From: DAOTWP01 sp034435675
GTDB taxonomy: Bacteria > Chloroflexota > Anaerolineae > Aggregatilineales > Phototrophicaceae
DNA length: 46,291 nt
Assembly: GCA_034435675.1 (NCBI GenBank)
Contig: DAOTWP010000295.1
Span: 1 to 46,291, forward strand
Reading direction: 5' to 3'
Below the pieces are notes generated by a model that made no database searches, had not been told where the DNA came from, and was given only the letters and a program-made list of their open reading frames with translations. This document shows, piece after piece, positions 7,584 through 16,426 of the stretch. The first letter of the stretch is position 1. The number at the start of each line of letters is the position of its first letter. A program made the position numbers and the translations under genes.

Positions 7584-8648
7584 TTGGCAGATCGTGACTT
7601 CGGTTTAGTGTTAGCCCCATCAACGGTGCGGGTGCAGATTGATCCCGGATTGGTACACAACGTACTCACCTCACTGCAATTGATTAATGAAGCAGATGAA
7701 GATCAGGGTTTGAATCCCTGGATTCTGGAGACACGGCAGCAGATGACGCCGGAACAACGGCGGCGCAACCAGCTTTCTGCCTTCTTCTTGCCCGAAGACG
7801 CGGACACAGCCTGGAACAGCTTTAATGATTACCTCGCAGCGCTGGAACGCAAGGACCCGGCAGAGTTGGTCGCGTGCTCGCTGGAATGGGTTGACGAGCC
7901 GCAAGAGAAGCTGGCAGATGTGGAGGCGTATATCGCCTTTGCCCGGCAGAAATATGCCAAACATGACAAGCTGGATATGTTCGACGAAGCACTTTATCGC
8001 GATGCGCATGCGCTGCTGAACCAGCCCGCCGAGGCGCTGCAACTGGTGGTCAATCACCTGCGCGACATGTGGACGCAGTATGCAAGGCAGGAGTTTGAAC
8101 AGCGCCAGCCGATGCTGCAAGCCAGTGTGGACGCTTTCCGGCAGCTTGATTACAACGGGTTAACTGCGCTGGAAGCGATCCGCATGATTACCGGGCGTGA
8201 CCTCACCGGAAAATGGGATGAACCCATGGAGAAGATCAACACGCTGATTTTCTCGCCGTCACCGCACATTGGTCCCTACGTCATGCTGTGGACGAATGCA
8301 GATCACAGCGTGGGGCGCGTGATTTTTGGGGCGCGCCAGCCTGCCGGGGCGCGGGTGACTTCGACTGCCCCTACCCGTTCGGATCTGCTGGTGCGTCTGA
8401 GCGCGCTGGCAGACGACACGCGGTTGCAAATTCTGGAGCTGCTGACGCGCCATGAGGAACTCTGCGCGCAGGATATTATCGACATGCTCAAACTGAGCCA
8501 GTCCAGCGCCTCGCGCCATCTGCGCCAGCTTGCCGCCACTGGCTACCTGCTGGAACGCCGGCGCGAAGTCGCCAAGTGTTACAGCCTCAATCAGGAACGG
8601 ATTCAGGATACTGTGATGGCACTCAAACAATTCCTGGTCAGACGTTAG
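7584..8648 (+). CDS. ArsR-type transcriptional regulator with a long N-terminal domain
   Basis: A 354-residue protein. The last 90 residues form a winged helix of the ArsR/SmtB type: LSALADDTRLQILELL, then LCAQDIIDMLKLSQSSASRH as recognition helix, then a wing ending CYSLN. The first 260 residues are a helical domain of unknown role, unlike classic ArsR proteins of about 110 residues; it may sense a ligand or mediate dimerisation. The start is TTG at 7584, because GGAGGG lies 7 nt upstream and the promoter at 7503 excludes longer forms, which would also run through the previous terminator. The typical CxC metal site of ArsR/SmtB is not evident. Target genes are unknown. Confidence 0.85.
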   Translation: MADRDFGLVLAPSTVRVQIDPGLVHNVLTSLQLINEADEDQGLNPWILETRQQMTPEQRRRNQLSAFFLPEDADTAWNSFNDYLAALERKDPAELVACSLEWVDEPQEKLADVEAYIAFARQKYAKHDKLDMFDEALYRDAHALLNQPAEALQLVVNHLRDMWTQYARQEFEQRQPMLQASVDAFRQLDYNGLTALEAIRMITGRDLTGKWDEPMEKINTLIFSPSPHIGPYVMLWTNADHSVGRVIFGARQPAGARVTSTAPTRSDLLVRLSALADDTRLQILELLTRHEELCAQDIIDMLKLSQSSASRHLRQLAATGYLLERRREVAKCYSLNQERIQDTVMALKQFLVRR

Positions 8649-8893
8649 GGCGCGGCGCTGTCCGTGTGGACAGCCTGCACAGCAGCAATTCGGCATACAC
8701 TGCAATCTGTAACACCTGTTTAACAGCCGGTGTCATCATCCGGAGGGTATTGGAATTCCCTGTCGCTGGCGGTGCGCCCACACAGCAGACCTGCTTGTTG
8801 CAGCACACGGACGGCTGCGCCGCATGAGTTTTGAACCGATTGTAAGCATAGCTCGTATACAGGATAGCGAGCGCAAATGCGAGGGAAATGACA

Positions 8894-9166
8894 ATGTTTA
8901 ATGCGAATGACCCGAAACTGATCGCACTGCACCAGCAGGATCAGATGCAGCAGGCAGATCATGTGCGGTTGGTGCAAACCGCCCGCGAAGCACGCAAAGA
9001 ACAAGGCTCCCAGACAGTCTATGGACCGCTGCTGGCAAAAGTGGGCGATGTGATGGTCAGCGTGGGGCAGCAGCTTCAGGAACGCTACAGCACCCTGCAG
9101 GAAGCCGCTGCGCAGCCCTACAGCACAGACAAGCGCAGCACTGCCGAGATGCCCACTGTCAGCTAA
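8894..9166 (+). CDS. Small hydrophilic protein, unknown function
   Basis: A 90-residue soluble protein rich in Gln and Ala with no Cys. Helical segments are likely (HQQDQMQQADHVRLVQTA, then VGQQLQERYSTLQEAAAQ). I recognise no family. The start is the ATG at 8894, with GAGGG 8 nt upstream; the ATG six bases earlier is too close to that site. A loose TTGAAC/TATACA promoter pair sits at 8831-8861 with a long spacer. The 245 nt before the gene show nothing else. Confidence 0.7.
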   Translation: MFNANDPKLIALHQQDQMQQADHVRLVQTAREARKEQGSQTVYGPLLAKVGDVMVSVGQQLQERYSTLQEAAAQPYSTDKRSTAEMPTVS

Positions 9167-9278
9167 ACTCCGTGCGGGTAATGTTCCGCACTTTTGACCG
9201 CGATGAAACACACGGGCGCAGGCAAAAGACACTGGATTTACGCTGGTGATCCTTTTGCCTGCCGCCCGATCTGAAGCG

Positions 9279-9749
9279 TTAGACCTTCGGTTGTGCCGGA
9301 CCCTTTGCCGGGGGAATCAAGACTCCAACCGCCCATTCATAGCCATCTGCATCGCGCAGCAGAACCTCGCGCCAACCGTGCGCCTTGTCCTGCGGCGGCG
9401 CAATCACGACGGCTCCAGCCGCCTGTGCGCGGGCATACAGCGCATCCGGGTCAACCCCCAGCAGGCGCATTTGCGCACCCACACCGCGCGGGGCGCCGTT
9501 CGCCGCCTGTTCGACCCAGGGATGCCCTTCATGCGTGTGGTCGGCGTGCAGCATCACTTCTGCCGCCCCCACCCGCAGCGCGACAAAATCAATGTCCACA
9601 TAATGCACTTCTGCCTCGAAAACGTCCTGATAAAAGCGGACGGCGCGGGCGGTATCTGCCACGAGCAGATTCAGTGACAGCGGCGGCAGCAGCGCCCCAT
9701 AACGATAGCCCGGCATCCAGGGATCGCCCTGACGCAGTTTTTTGCCCAT
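9279..9749 (-). CDS. VOC-superfamily (glyoxalase/bleomycin-resistance-like) protein
   Basis: A 156-residue protein with the beta-alpha-beta-beta-beta pattern of vicinal oxygen chelate proteins. The first module begins SLNLLVADTARAVRFYQDVF and includes EVMLHADHTHEGHPW; the second contains DPDALYARAQAAGAVV and ends with the signature DADGYEWAVG. The region resembles PhnB/YdeM-type VOC proteins rather than glyoxalase I. The substrate is unknown; resistance or detoxification is only a possibility. GGAGGAG lies upstream of ATG at 9749. The C-terminus (PPAKGPAQPKV) is a short tail. Confidence 0.85.
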   Translation of the reverse strand: MGKKLRQGDPWMPGYRYGALLPPLSLNLLVADTARAVRFYQDVFEAEVHYVDIDFVALRVGAAEVMLHADHTHEGHPWVEQAANGAPRGVGAQMRLLGVDPDALYARAQAAGAVVIAPPQDKAHGWREVLLRDADGYEWAVGVLIPPAKGPAQPKV

Positions 9750-9828
9750 TGTGCAAGCTCCTCCTCAACACAGTTTTTAGCAGTATCTCACGCGCGGTTA
9801 ACCAGGTTACTTATCCAGACGCGGTAGA

Positions 9829-10752
9829 GTGACTGAAATGACTATATCAGGATTGCATCTGCCGATGGAAGACACACAGAGTCCACAACACACGCCGCCA
9901 GCCATGCAGGCGATGACACAGTTTACCCATTTGGGGCGTCCGCTGGATCCCCGTTACCCTACCAATCTGGCAATCATGCTGTTTTCTACCGGGGCGCTGC
10001 TGCTGGCAGGTGCGCTGGCGCTGCTAGCGGGGCAGACCTTTGCGGCGGCGGCACTCAAGGGTGTGCTGGCAGCGGCGGCGGTTTTTCTGGCGTGGGCAGT
10101 CGGGCGCGAAATTGACCCCGACCACAATGGTTCGGCACTGATCGCCGCACCACTGGCGCTGGCGGCAGCGCTGCTGGCAGGCACGCCGGATGTGCTGGCG
10201 CTGCTGATTCTGATGAGCGCCGCGCGGATTGTGGCGCGCACCACCGGGCTTGCTCCACTGCTGGCGGATACACTGCTCTGGGTGATCGCGGCGGCAGTGG
10301 CGGCATATCTGGGGCAGTGGATCAGCGGGCTGGTAGTCGCCGGGGCGCTGCTGCTGGACGCCCTGCTGCCCGCACCAAACCGTCCTCATGGCTTTTTGGG
10401 TGCCGGGGCGGCGCTGGTGGTTACGTTTGCCGCCGCGCTGCTGGCACCGCCACAATCCTTACAGCCGGTCTATGCCCTGCCTGGTGTTCTACTGCTCATC
10501 GTGCTCACCCTCGTGGTACTACTGACCGGCCGCATGGTTCCTCCCCGGCTGGTTTCAGTGGGGGATTTTACAGGCGAAACCCTGTATCGTGAGCGCGTGT
10601 TGGCGGCACGCTGGCTGGCGCTGGTGACGGTGACGGGCTGGTTCTTTTTGGCAGGGACAGGCGGGGTTATTCTGCTTGCGCCCGCGGCGGCGGCGCTGCT
10701 GGGCATCGGGTTGGACACCCTGCGGCGGCAGCTTGCCTCACGGCGCGGTTAA
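9829..10752 (+). CDS. Integral membrane protein, unknown function
   Basis: A 307-residue very hydrophobic protein with roughly eight to nine membrane helices between residues 45 and 295 and a short hydrophilic N-terminus (to about DPRYPTN). A soluble-looking loop (about 235-260; VSVGDFTGETLYRERVLAARW) comes before the last helices. I recognise no transporter signature. The GTG at 9829 gives the longest form; ATG at 9838 or 9865 are alternatives, since no clear ribosome site separates them. It is convergent with the zinc-ribbon gene. Confidence 0.75.
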   Translation: MTEMTISGLHLPMEDTQSPQHTPPAMQAMTQFTHLGRPLDPRYPTNLAIMLFSTGALLLAGALALLAGQTFAAAALKGVLAAAAVFLAWAVGREIDPDHNGSALIAAPLALAAALLAGTPDVLALLILMSAARIVARTTGLAPLLADTLLWVIAAAVAAYLGQWISGLVVAGALLLDALLPAPNRPHGFLGAGAALVVTFAAALLAPPQSLQPVYALPGVLLLIVLTLVVLLTGRMVPPRLVSVGDFTGETLYRERVLAARWLALVTVTGWFFLAGTGGVILLAPAAAALLGIGLDTLRRQLASRRG

Positions 10753-10782
10753 TGCGCACACGGTGATTCGCGGGCTGGCAGA

Positions 10783-10798
10783 GGCAGCGGGCGCTGCC
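10783..10798. terminator. Possible hairpin between convergent genes
   Basis: GGCAGC, a 4-nt loop and GCTGCC form a short GC-rich hairpin in the 51-nt gap between the membrane protein and the zinc-ribbon gene, which converge here. No T-run follows on either strand, so termination is only suggested by position. Confidence 0.35.
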
Positions 10799-10803
10799 CC
10801 TGT

Positions 10804-11052
10804 TCAGCACTGTTGGGCGGGTTCTGTAAGGGTCGTCTGGCAGGTGTCGCACGTCCACAGATGGATCAGCTCCGGCAGTCCAGCGGCTTGTGCCACCTTC
10901 GCGGGCCAGCGCTGTTCACCGAGGAACGTAAATGTCGTCTGCTGCGCACATGTCGGGCAAATGCCTTCGCGCTGATTTTCGTGTTTGCCCTGCTGTGCAC
11001 TTTCGCGGGTCACTTGCTCTGCTACCCTGCGCATTTCCTGTGTGGATATCAT
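10804..11052 (-). CDS. Small zinc-ribbon protein
   Basis: An 82-residue protein with two CxxC knuckles, CPTC near residue 32 and CDTC near residue 68, typical of a structural zinc ribbon. Between them is TTFTFLGEQRWPAKVAQAAG, and the end is EPAQQC. The N-terminal 30 residues are charged and probably helical. Such small ribbons bind nucleic acid or protein, but nothing here tells which. GGAGGG precedes the ATG at 11052. The 241 nt upstream up to the tmk stop hold no gene I can support. Confidence 0.75.
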   Translation of the reverse strand: MISTQEMRRVAEQVTRESAQQGKHENQREGICPTCAQQTTFTFLGEQRWPAKVAQAAGLPELIHLWTCDTCQTTLTEPAQQC

Positions 11053-11293
11053 GGTCTACCCTCCATCCTGTAGCCTTATATTCAGTATGACGTAGAATTT
11101 GGCGCTGCGGTTTCATCTGTCAACGGATTTTTACATCTCGTGACATTTCTATAGTTTCAGCTTACAGGACTGGTGATCGTGCGACCTGCTGCACGCCGGA
11201 CGCACGGCATACGGCTGCCCTGTGGTTGCTCTATGCGGGGGAAATGGGGCATACGGTGCGACGCCCGGCGCTGCTGTGGGGCGCTGACGCCGC

Positions 11294-11938
11294 CTATGTG
11301 GCAGGCGACAGACGCAGCTTCAGGCGGCTTTCCAGCGCGGCGAGGATGTCGGCATGAACACGGTCTTCTGGCTGGTCGGCATTGATGCGTACCCAGCGGC
11401 GCGGTTCGGCGGCGATCAGACGTTCATAGCCCTCGTAGACGCGATAATGAAAGGTCAGTGCCATGTCATCCAGCCGGTTCCATTCCTCGCCAAACAGCGA
11501 TGCCTGGCGGCGGCGATCCAGCCCGCGCTCCGGCGGCATGTCCAGATACAGGGTCAGGTCCGGGCGCAGCCCGCGCGTGGCGAAGTTGAGCACTTTCACC
11601 AGCGTTTCCTGATGCAGCCCATGCCCGTAGCCCTGATACGCCAGCGTCGAGTCGATGAAGCGATCACAGACGACCGTGCCGCCGCGCAGCAGATGTGGGC
11701 GCAGTACCTGTTCGACGAGCTGAGCGCGCGACGCGCAGAACAGCAGCAGTTCCGTATGCGGGTGCATGGCTTTGTTCTTGTGATCGTTCAGGATTTGCCG
11801 AATCTGGTCGCCGATTTCTGTGCCTCCCGGTTCGCGGGTTTGCAGCACGTCATGTCCTGCCTTGCGCAGTACATGCGCCAGATGCGCTACCTGCGTGGTT
11901 TTGCCGCTGCCTTCAGTGCCTTCAAACGTAATCAGCAT
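11294..11938 (-). CDS. tmk: Thymidylate kinase
   Basis: Phosphorylates dTMP to dTDP with ATP, an essential step to dTTP. The 214-residue length is typical. Motifs seen are the P-loop FEGTEGSGKTT (residues 4-14), the TREPGGTEIG substrate loop, the DRFIDSTLAYQGYGHG segment and a LID-like ERGLDRRRQ. The start chosen is the ATG at 11938, matching the usual MxITFEG beginning; a GTG at 11986 would add 16 non-conserved residues. It is the last gene of a minus-strand group with fur and a glycosyltransferase, 83 nt after the latter. Confidence 0.95.
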   Translation of the reverse strand: MLITFEGTEGSGKTTQVAHLAHVLRKAGHDVLQTREPGGTEIGDQIRQILNDHKNKAMHPHTELLLFCASRAQLVEQVLRPHLLRGGTVVCDRFIDSTLAYQGYGHGLHQETLVKVLNFATRGLRPDLTLYLDMPPERGLDRRRQASLFGEEWNRLDDMALTFHYRVYEGYERLIAAEPRRWVRINADQPEDRVHADILAALESRLKLRLSPAT

Positions 11939-12021
11939 TGTCGTATCTACCTGGAAGAATCGGGATTTTTCTGGAAGGCGAGGCACTACCTCACCGGGTT
12001 CAATATATTGCTGCTGTAGCC

Positions 12022-13158
12022 TCAGTTCCTCAGCACCTGCTCGTACACTGCCAGCGTTGCCTTTGCGGTTTTGCGCCAGCTAAAGTTGCTCACCCGCGCC
12101 AATCCCTGCGTCACCATCGCCTCGTGCAGCGGGGGCTGCCCCAGCAGCGCCAGCATTGCCCCTGCCATTTTGCGCGGGTCATCCTTGACCAGAAACGCAC
12201 CATCCCCCGCGACTTCGCGCATCACTTCGATGTCCAGCGCCACCACCGGCGTGCCGCACGCCATCGCCTCCAGCAGCGGCAAGCCAAAGCCTTCGTAGAA
12301 ACTGGGAAAGACCGAAACCTCTGCCGTTCGGTACAGGGCGGGCTTGTCTTCCTCGTCAATAAAGCCTGTCCAGATGATTTTATCCGCGATGCCCAATTCC
12401 TGCGCGTAAGCGGGCAAATCCGGGAACAGCAGCCCATCATAGCGCCGGGGTGGTTTGCCTGCCAGCACCAGCAGCACATCCGGTTCTGCCTGTGTGACGA
12501 AGGTGAATGCCGCCAGCAGCAGATTGACATTCTTGCGCAGGTCAAAACTGCCCAGATAGAGGATAAAGCGTTCGTCAGGGAGGTGATATTTCTGGCGCAC
12601 TGCCTCGTCGCGTTCTGCGCCAAGCTGCGGGTGATACTGCTCGCCGGCGGCGAGATGCGTCACGGTGATATTGTCCGCCGGGATGTTCAACTGCGTCTCA
12701 ATGTCAAAGCGGGCAACTGCGCTCAGCGTCAGCACGTGCGCCGACCCGCGCGCGGCGGCGCTGACCAGCCCGGTATACAGGCGGTTGCCGATACCCATTG
12801 CATATTCGGGCACCATCAGCGGGATGACATCCAGCACGCTGGTCACCAGCCGCACCGGAGAAACCAGCGGGGGTCCCCAGTACGGAACATGGGCGATGTC
12901 TGCCCCCACCTGCGCCGCCATACGCGGGAAAGTGCGCTGCTCAAACAGAATTTTGCCCAGCCGCCCGCCGCGCCCGCGTGTGATCAGCGTGTTGACGTTT
13001 TCCGGCAGGTCATCGGGCGTTGTGTTGTGCGGCGGCAGTATCAGTGTCATTTGCAGGTCAGGGGCGATTTTTTGCAGCGCGTGCAGCAGCCCACGCAGAT
13101 ACTGCCCACTGCCTGCCCAGGGTTGATCCCAAAACCAGCCGTTAAACGCAATGTGCAT
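12022..13158 (-). CDS. Glycosyltransferase family 4 protein
   Basis: A 378-residue GT-B fold enzyme. The N-terminal Rossmann domain begins MHIAFNGWFW and carries the glycine-rich WAGSGQYLRGLL loop. The C-terminal donor-binding domain has FILYLGSFDLRKNVNLLLAAF and the retaining-GT4 signature FPSFYEGFGLPLLEAMACG, with the E-x7-E pair followed by PVVA. The family transfers a nucleotide-sugar residue to a lipid or polysaccharide acceptor at the cytoplasmic face of the membrane. Acceptor and sugar are unknown. It starts 9 nt after the fur stop, so the two are co-transcribed, possibly linking glycan synthesis to metal status. Confidence 0.92.
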   Translation of the reverse strand: MHIAFNGWFWDQPWAGSGQYLRGLLHALQKIAPDLQMTLILPPHNTTPDDLPENVNTLITRGRGGRLGKILFEQRTFPRMAAQVGADIAHVPYWGPPLVSPVRLVTSVLDVIPLMVPEYAMGIGNRLYTGLVSAAARGSAHVLTLSAVARFDIETQLNIPADNITVTHLAAGEQYHPQLGAERDEAVRQKYHLPDERFILYLGSFDLRKNVNLLLAAFTFVTQAEPDVLLVLAGKPPRRYDGLLFPDLPAYAQELGIADKIIWTGFIDEEDKPALYRTAEVSVFPSFYEGFGLPLLEAMACGTPVVALDIEVMREVAGDGAFLVKDDPRKMAGAMLALLGQPPLHEAMVTQGLARVSNFSWRKTAKATLAVYEQVLRN

Positions 13159-13167
13159 AGCGGCGTG

Positions 13168-13617
13168 TTAGTCCTCGTCATCCGGGGGGCGGGAGCGGCA
13201 GTCCGCACAAACCCCGAAAAATTCCAGCAGGTGCCCGCTCAGCCTGACGTTATACCGCTGTTCGAGTTCTGCTTCCAGTCTTTCTAACCCGCATTCATCA
13301 AATTCGATGATCCGGTTGCAGTAGGTGCAGATGATATGGTGGTGATGCCCGTCCGGCAGCAGCACATAGGCAGGCGTCATGCTGCTGTCCACATAGGTCG
13401 GGCGGATGATGCCCAGATGCGTGAACAGATCCAGGGTGCGGAAGACACTGGCGCGTCCAATATTGGAGTCTACCGCGCTGACGGATTTCAGGATTTCGCT
13501 GGAGGTCATGTGCGTGCCAGACTGCTCAATGACATGCAGCACGGTCAGCCGGGCGTTGGTCAGTTTATAGCCACTTTCGCGCAGCCGCCGGGCGCGTGGG
13601 CTGATTTCGTCACTCAT
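13168..13617 (-). CDS. Fur-family metal-responsive repressor
   Basis: A 149-residue Fur-superfamily regulator. The winged helix spans residues about 5-85 (RLRESGYKLTNARLTVLHVI, then NIGRASVFRTLDLF as recognition helix). The dimerisation domain has the His cluster GHHHHIIC, a CTYC pair, DECGLERLE and a second structural pair CADC near the end, consistent with a Zn-stabilised protein. Whether it senses iron, zinc or peroxide cannot be decided. The start is ATG at 13617 with CAGGAAC upstream; longer forms are not conserved-looking. The intergenic region to the divergent gene has an AT-rich patch (about 13650-13666) where a Fur box could lie. Confidence 0.92.
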   Translation of the reverse strand: MSDEISPRARRLRESGYKLTNARLTVLHVIEQSGTHMTSSEILKSVSAVDSNIGRASVFRTLDLFTHLGIIRPTYVDSSMTPAYVLLPDGHHHHIICTYCNRIIEFDECGLERLEAELEQRYNVRLSGHLLEFFGVCADCRSRPPDDED

Positions 13618-13758
13618 CAAAAACGTTCCTGTTTGGTTCTGATACCACTTGATATATGATAGCATTGGTTTCCTACCCCTGTCTGCACGCATACCGCGTC
13701 TGCGTCTGAGCGCCACGGTGTGCGTCACGGCTAAATGTTTTGGAATGAGCGAGGAAAA

Positions 13759-15129
13759 ATGGTGACTCCTCCGGAACGACTGCCAGAGCAGGACGAGCGG
13801 CGTCCCCCCGGCAAACCTCTAGAGCAATACCGCTATGTACCTGCCAGACGTCGCTACTGGCTGGTGCTCTGGGCGTTTTTCACCCTGCTGCTGTTGATCG
13901 CGTTGGTCGGGCTGAGCGTCTGGCTGGTTTACCGTCCGGTTGCCGATTCGCTGGTGCTGGTCGCCGGGGATCGTGACGGCACGCGCACGCAGCAGGCGCA
14001 GGACATGGCGGCGGCGGCAAGCGGCACGGCGCTGGCATACAATGCTACGGTTGGGGCATTCGACCTGACAGTGCAGGCGGTGGCGTCTGCGGGGGCACAG
14101 GCGGCAGTGCAGGGTACACAGGCAGCGCAGCAGCAGCAGGCGCTGGCGCAAACTCAGGCAGCGTTGGATGCGACCCGTGCCGCCGTCGAACAGCAGGCAA
14201 CGCGCGTTGAACTCACACGGGCATCCCTGCCGGTGGCTGCCACGCAGACCGCGCTTGCCCGCGAAAGCGAGCTACAGGCGACCCGACTGGTTGAAGACCT
14301 CAATGCGACTCAGGCAGCGCTGAACGCCACAGGAACACAATCCGGGCTGGATTTCGCCCTGACACGCACGGCGATTGCCGACGCAGCAACCGCAACGGCG
14401 CTGGCATTCGGCGGCAGTCCTGCGCCGACGCTGACGCCCAGCGCAGCTCCGACAATGACGCCGACGCTGACACCCACCACAACACCGACACCCAGCAGCA
14501 CCCCGACGACTGCGCCAGTGTTCACCGTGACACCAACACCTCCCGGCGGCGGCACGCCCGTGCTGGAATCGGCATTCAGCGCCGGGGAACGCACGGGTGG
14601 CTGGCGTGGTCCGCTCAGCCGCTGGCAAACCGGTGAGGCACTGCAAGCCGTCGCGCCGGATGCATGGCTGCTGTCACTGCGCGAGGATTTCAGCGCATAT
14701 GCCTACGAAGTCTGGCTGACTCCGGCAGAAACAGGTGACACCCCCGCAGCGGTGTGGTTCAATGTCGTCGCTGGCGGCGGCAGTGCGCACAGCATGGCGC
14801 TGCTGCTGGATGCCACGCCCGAACGGCTGCGGCGTGCCGATCTGTTTTACTTCACCATGCGCGACAGCGGCGCAGCCTACGATACACTGCCGGTGATCCG
14901 CTTTGAAGCACTGGACATCCCGGCGCTGGCAGGCGGCAGCGCCTATCATGTGCTGGTGCTGGTGCGCGGCAATACGTTCATCTTTTACGTTAACGGCGAG
15001 TCGCTCATCAGCGATGGCGGCGGCTTTCAGGACCCGCAGGCGAACACAGCGGGCGCGGTGGGGCTTGCGCTGTCACCGGATGCGGCAGTGCAGCATATCC
15101 GCGTGACGCTGCTCGACTTCGGCGGGTAG
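13759..15129 (+). CDS. Membrane-anchored stalk protein with a C-terminal LamG-like domain
   Basis: A 456-residue protein. A cytoplasmic basic N-terminus leads to one membrane helix (about 33-58; WAFFTLLLLIALVGLSVWL). Then comes an Ala/Thr/Gln-rich stalk (about 70-225) with recurring phrases like TQAALDATRA, TQTALA and TQAALNATG, probably a helical rod. A TPT-rich linker (about 228-270) follows. The last 185 residues form a beta-sandwich resembling LamG/DUF1080-type domains (RWQTGEALQAV, FSAYAYEVWL, YHVLVLVRGNTFIFYVNG). No catalytic residues are recognised; glycan or surface binding is plausible. The start at 13759 has GAGGAAA just upstream. It is divergent from fur. Confidence 0.78.
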   Translation: MVTPPERLPEQDERRPPGKPLEQYRYVPARRRYWLVLWAFFTLLLLIALVGLSVWLVYRPVADSLVLVAGDRDGTRTQQAQDMAAAASGTALAYNATVGAFDLTVQAVASAGAQAAVQGTQAAQQQQALAQTQAALDATRAAVEQQATRVELTRASLPVAATQTALARESELQATRLVEDLNATQAALNATGTQSGLDFALTRTAIADAATATALAFGGSPAPTLTPSAAPTMTPTLTPTTTPTPSSTPTTAPVFTVTPTPPGGGTPVLESAFSAGERTGGWRGPLSRWQTGEALQAVAPDAWLLSLREDFSAYAYEVWLTPAETGDTPAAVWFNVVAGGGSAHSMALLLDATPERLRRADLFYFTMRDSGAAYDTLPVIRFEALDIPALAGGSAYHVLVLVRGNTFIFYVNGESLISDGGGFQDPQANTAGAVGLALSPDAAVQHIRVTLLDFGG

Positions 15130-15233
15130 CAGGGCAGTTTTCAACGGCGAACATCTGACGGGGAACCATTCTTCGCTAAATCGGCACTAAAGGGATAGAA
15201 CGCGCGCGGGTGGCAGACCGCCCTGTGCATGCC

Positions 15234-15239
15234 TATAAT
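15234..15239 (+). promoter_or_regulatory. -10 promoter element of the membrane protein gene
   Basis: A perfect TATAAT lies 27 nt before the GTG start at 15266. TGGCAG occurs 17 nt upstream as a weak -35. The spacing would give a leader of about 20 nt, just enough for the GAGGAC ribosome site. Confidence 0.6.
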
Positions 15240-15265
15240 TGCTTGATGCTGGTTGAGGACATTTT

Positions 15266-16114
15266 GTGGATACCGTTACCCTGAATAATCGGACGACTGC
15301 CTCAAAGACCAAAAAACGCCGTAAGGAACCGCGCCTTGAAGCCGATTTACGCCTGCCGCTGTGGGCGCGGCGTGCGCACCCGATGGTCACCCGGCATTTG
15401 CGTAATTTTCGCACCATCACGCCAGAATATGAGACGCTGCTGCGCATCTACCTGCTGCAATGTGGGCTGGTGCTGCTGACCCTGGTCTGGCCCTTTGCCT
15501 ACAGCCTGATTATTCCGCTGATCGTGGCGGCGATTTTTCTGCTGCCCGCGATGGGCTTCTTCTACATTCGTTCGATTGCGCATATTGCGCACGATTCGTC
15601 AGACGCGATGGCGGCAGAAGTGCGCAACAGCACGCTGCCGTTGATGCGCGCCACGCCATATACGGCGTTCCAGGTGGTGGCGGCAAAGGCGGCAGCGGCG
15701 ATGTGGCGGCAGATTGACATTATCGGGCTGGGCATGCTGGCGACAGCGCTGTTCAGCCTGCCGCTGGTGCTGCTGCGCGTGGTTAATATCATGCCGATTG
15801 ACGAATACCCCTATGTGGCGCAGGGAGCGATGATGGTCGGCTTCGGCGTGGCGATCCTGCGCGTGCTGCTCGAACCGTTCATGATTGCCTGCATCGGTGT
15901 GTGCGTGGGGGCGGCGGTGCCCTACCGCACAACGGCGGTGGCGTGGACGCTGGTATTGGCGGGGTTCTATTTTGCCTTGATCAATGTGGCGCAGTTGCTG
16001 GCAAAGTCCCCGGAGACATGGATACTGCTGGATGTGCTGCTGCCGATTGTCGCCCCGCTGTTGATCAGCGCAGGTGCACTGCTGGCAGCGAAATGGCTTA
16101 TTGAGCGCGATTGA
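15266..16114 (+). CDS. Integral membrane protein resembling an ABC-2-type permease
   Basis: A 282-residue protein with a basic cytoplasmic N-terminus (TASKTKKRRKEPR) and about six membrane helices from residue 65 to the end. Between helices 2 and 3 it has EVRNSTLPLMRATPYTAFQV followed by AAKAAAAMWRQ. This resembles the coupling segment of ABC-2 exporters (LP-L-ATP-x5-V--K), so it may be a permease-like subunit. No ATP-binding gene lies next to it, so this stays an inference. The start is GTG, with GAGGAC 7 nt upstream and TATAAT at 15234. Confidence 0.75.
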   Translation: MDTVTLNNRTTASKTKKRRKEPRLEADLRLPLWARRAHPMVTRHLRNFRTITPEYETLLRIYLLQCGLVLLTLVWPFAYSLIIPLIVAAIFLLPAMGFFYIRSIAHIAHDSSDAMAAEVRNSTLPLMRATPYTAFQVVAAKAAAAMWRQIDIIGLGMLATALFSLPLVLLRVVNIMPIDEYPYVAQGAMMVGFGVAILRVLLEPFMIACIGVCVGAAVPYRTTAVAWTLVLAGFYFALINVAQLLAKSPETWILLDVLLPIVAPLLISAGALLAAKWLIERD

Positions 16115-16205
16115 GCAGGCGCGAACAACCCGCGCCGCGCCGCGCATGCAGGCAGACCGAATGCCGGCAGCATAACCGCTAGCGGAAACATCGCGCTGCG
16201 TGCAA

Positions 16206-16317
16206 AACCACAGCGACACAGAGCGCCAAGAGCAAGAGAACGCATCACATGACACCCTGTGTTCCTCTGCGTTTCTGTAAGCGTCTTCTCTGCGCCCTTT
16301 GCCGCCTGGCGGTTCGA
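16206..16317. repeat. Degenerate purine-rich inverted repeat remnant
   Basis: In the 328-nt gene-free stretch 16115-16442, a left arm beginning AACCACAGCGACACAGAGCG and a right arm ending CTTTGCCGCCTGGCGGTT are imperfect reverse complements of each other. Both are built from short CACAGAG/GCAAAG-type phrases. The style matches a widespread intergenic repeat seen in environmental genomes (accACAGAGacACAGAG-like). A related remnant is at 41760. Nothing else is seen in this gap apart from the promoter at 16427. Confidence 0.5.
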
Positions 16318-16426
16318 TCTGCCGGGGCGGCAGGGCATTTGCCCTCGAAATCTAGATGCTCCCCGGCGCTTCGGTATTAACTTCCCAACCTGCCGCGCGC
16401 TGCAAGTTTCGTGCTTTTGCCGCCTG

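Noticed and set aside
11053..11293. Possible small gene in the gap before tmk
   Set aside because: The open frames here lack ribosome sites and run into the antisense of tmk. A TTGACA on the minus strand has no matching -10 at proper distance.
13645..13670. Possible Fur box in the fur promoter region
   Set aside because: The AT-rich stretch has some dyad symmetry (TGATATAT, ATGATAG) but does not match the 19-bp Fur consensus well enough to list as a site.
15266..16114. Firm assignment as an ABC exporter permease
   Set aside because: Only a short segment resembles ABC-2 permeases and no ATPase subunit is adjacent, so the feature is kept as a membrane protein with a tentative resemblance.
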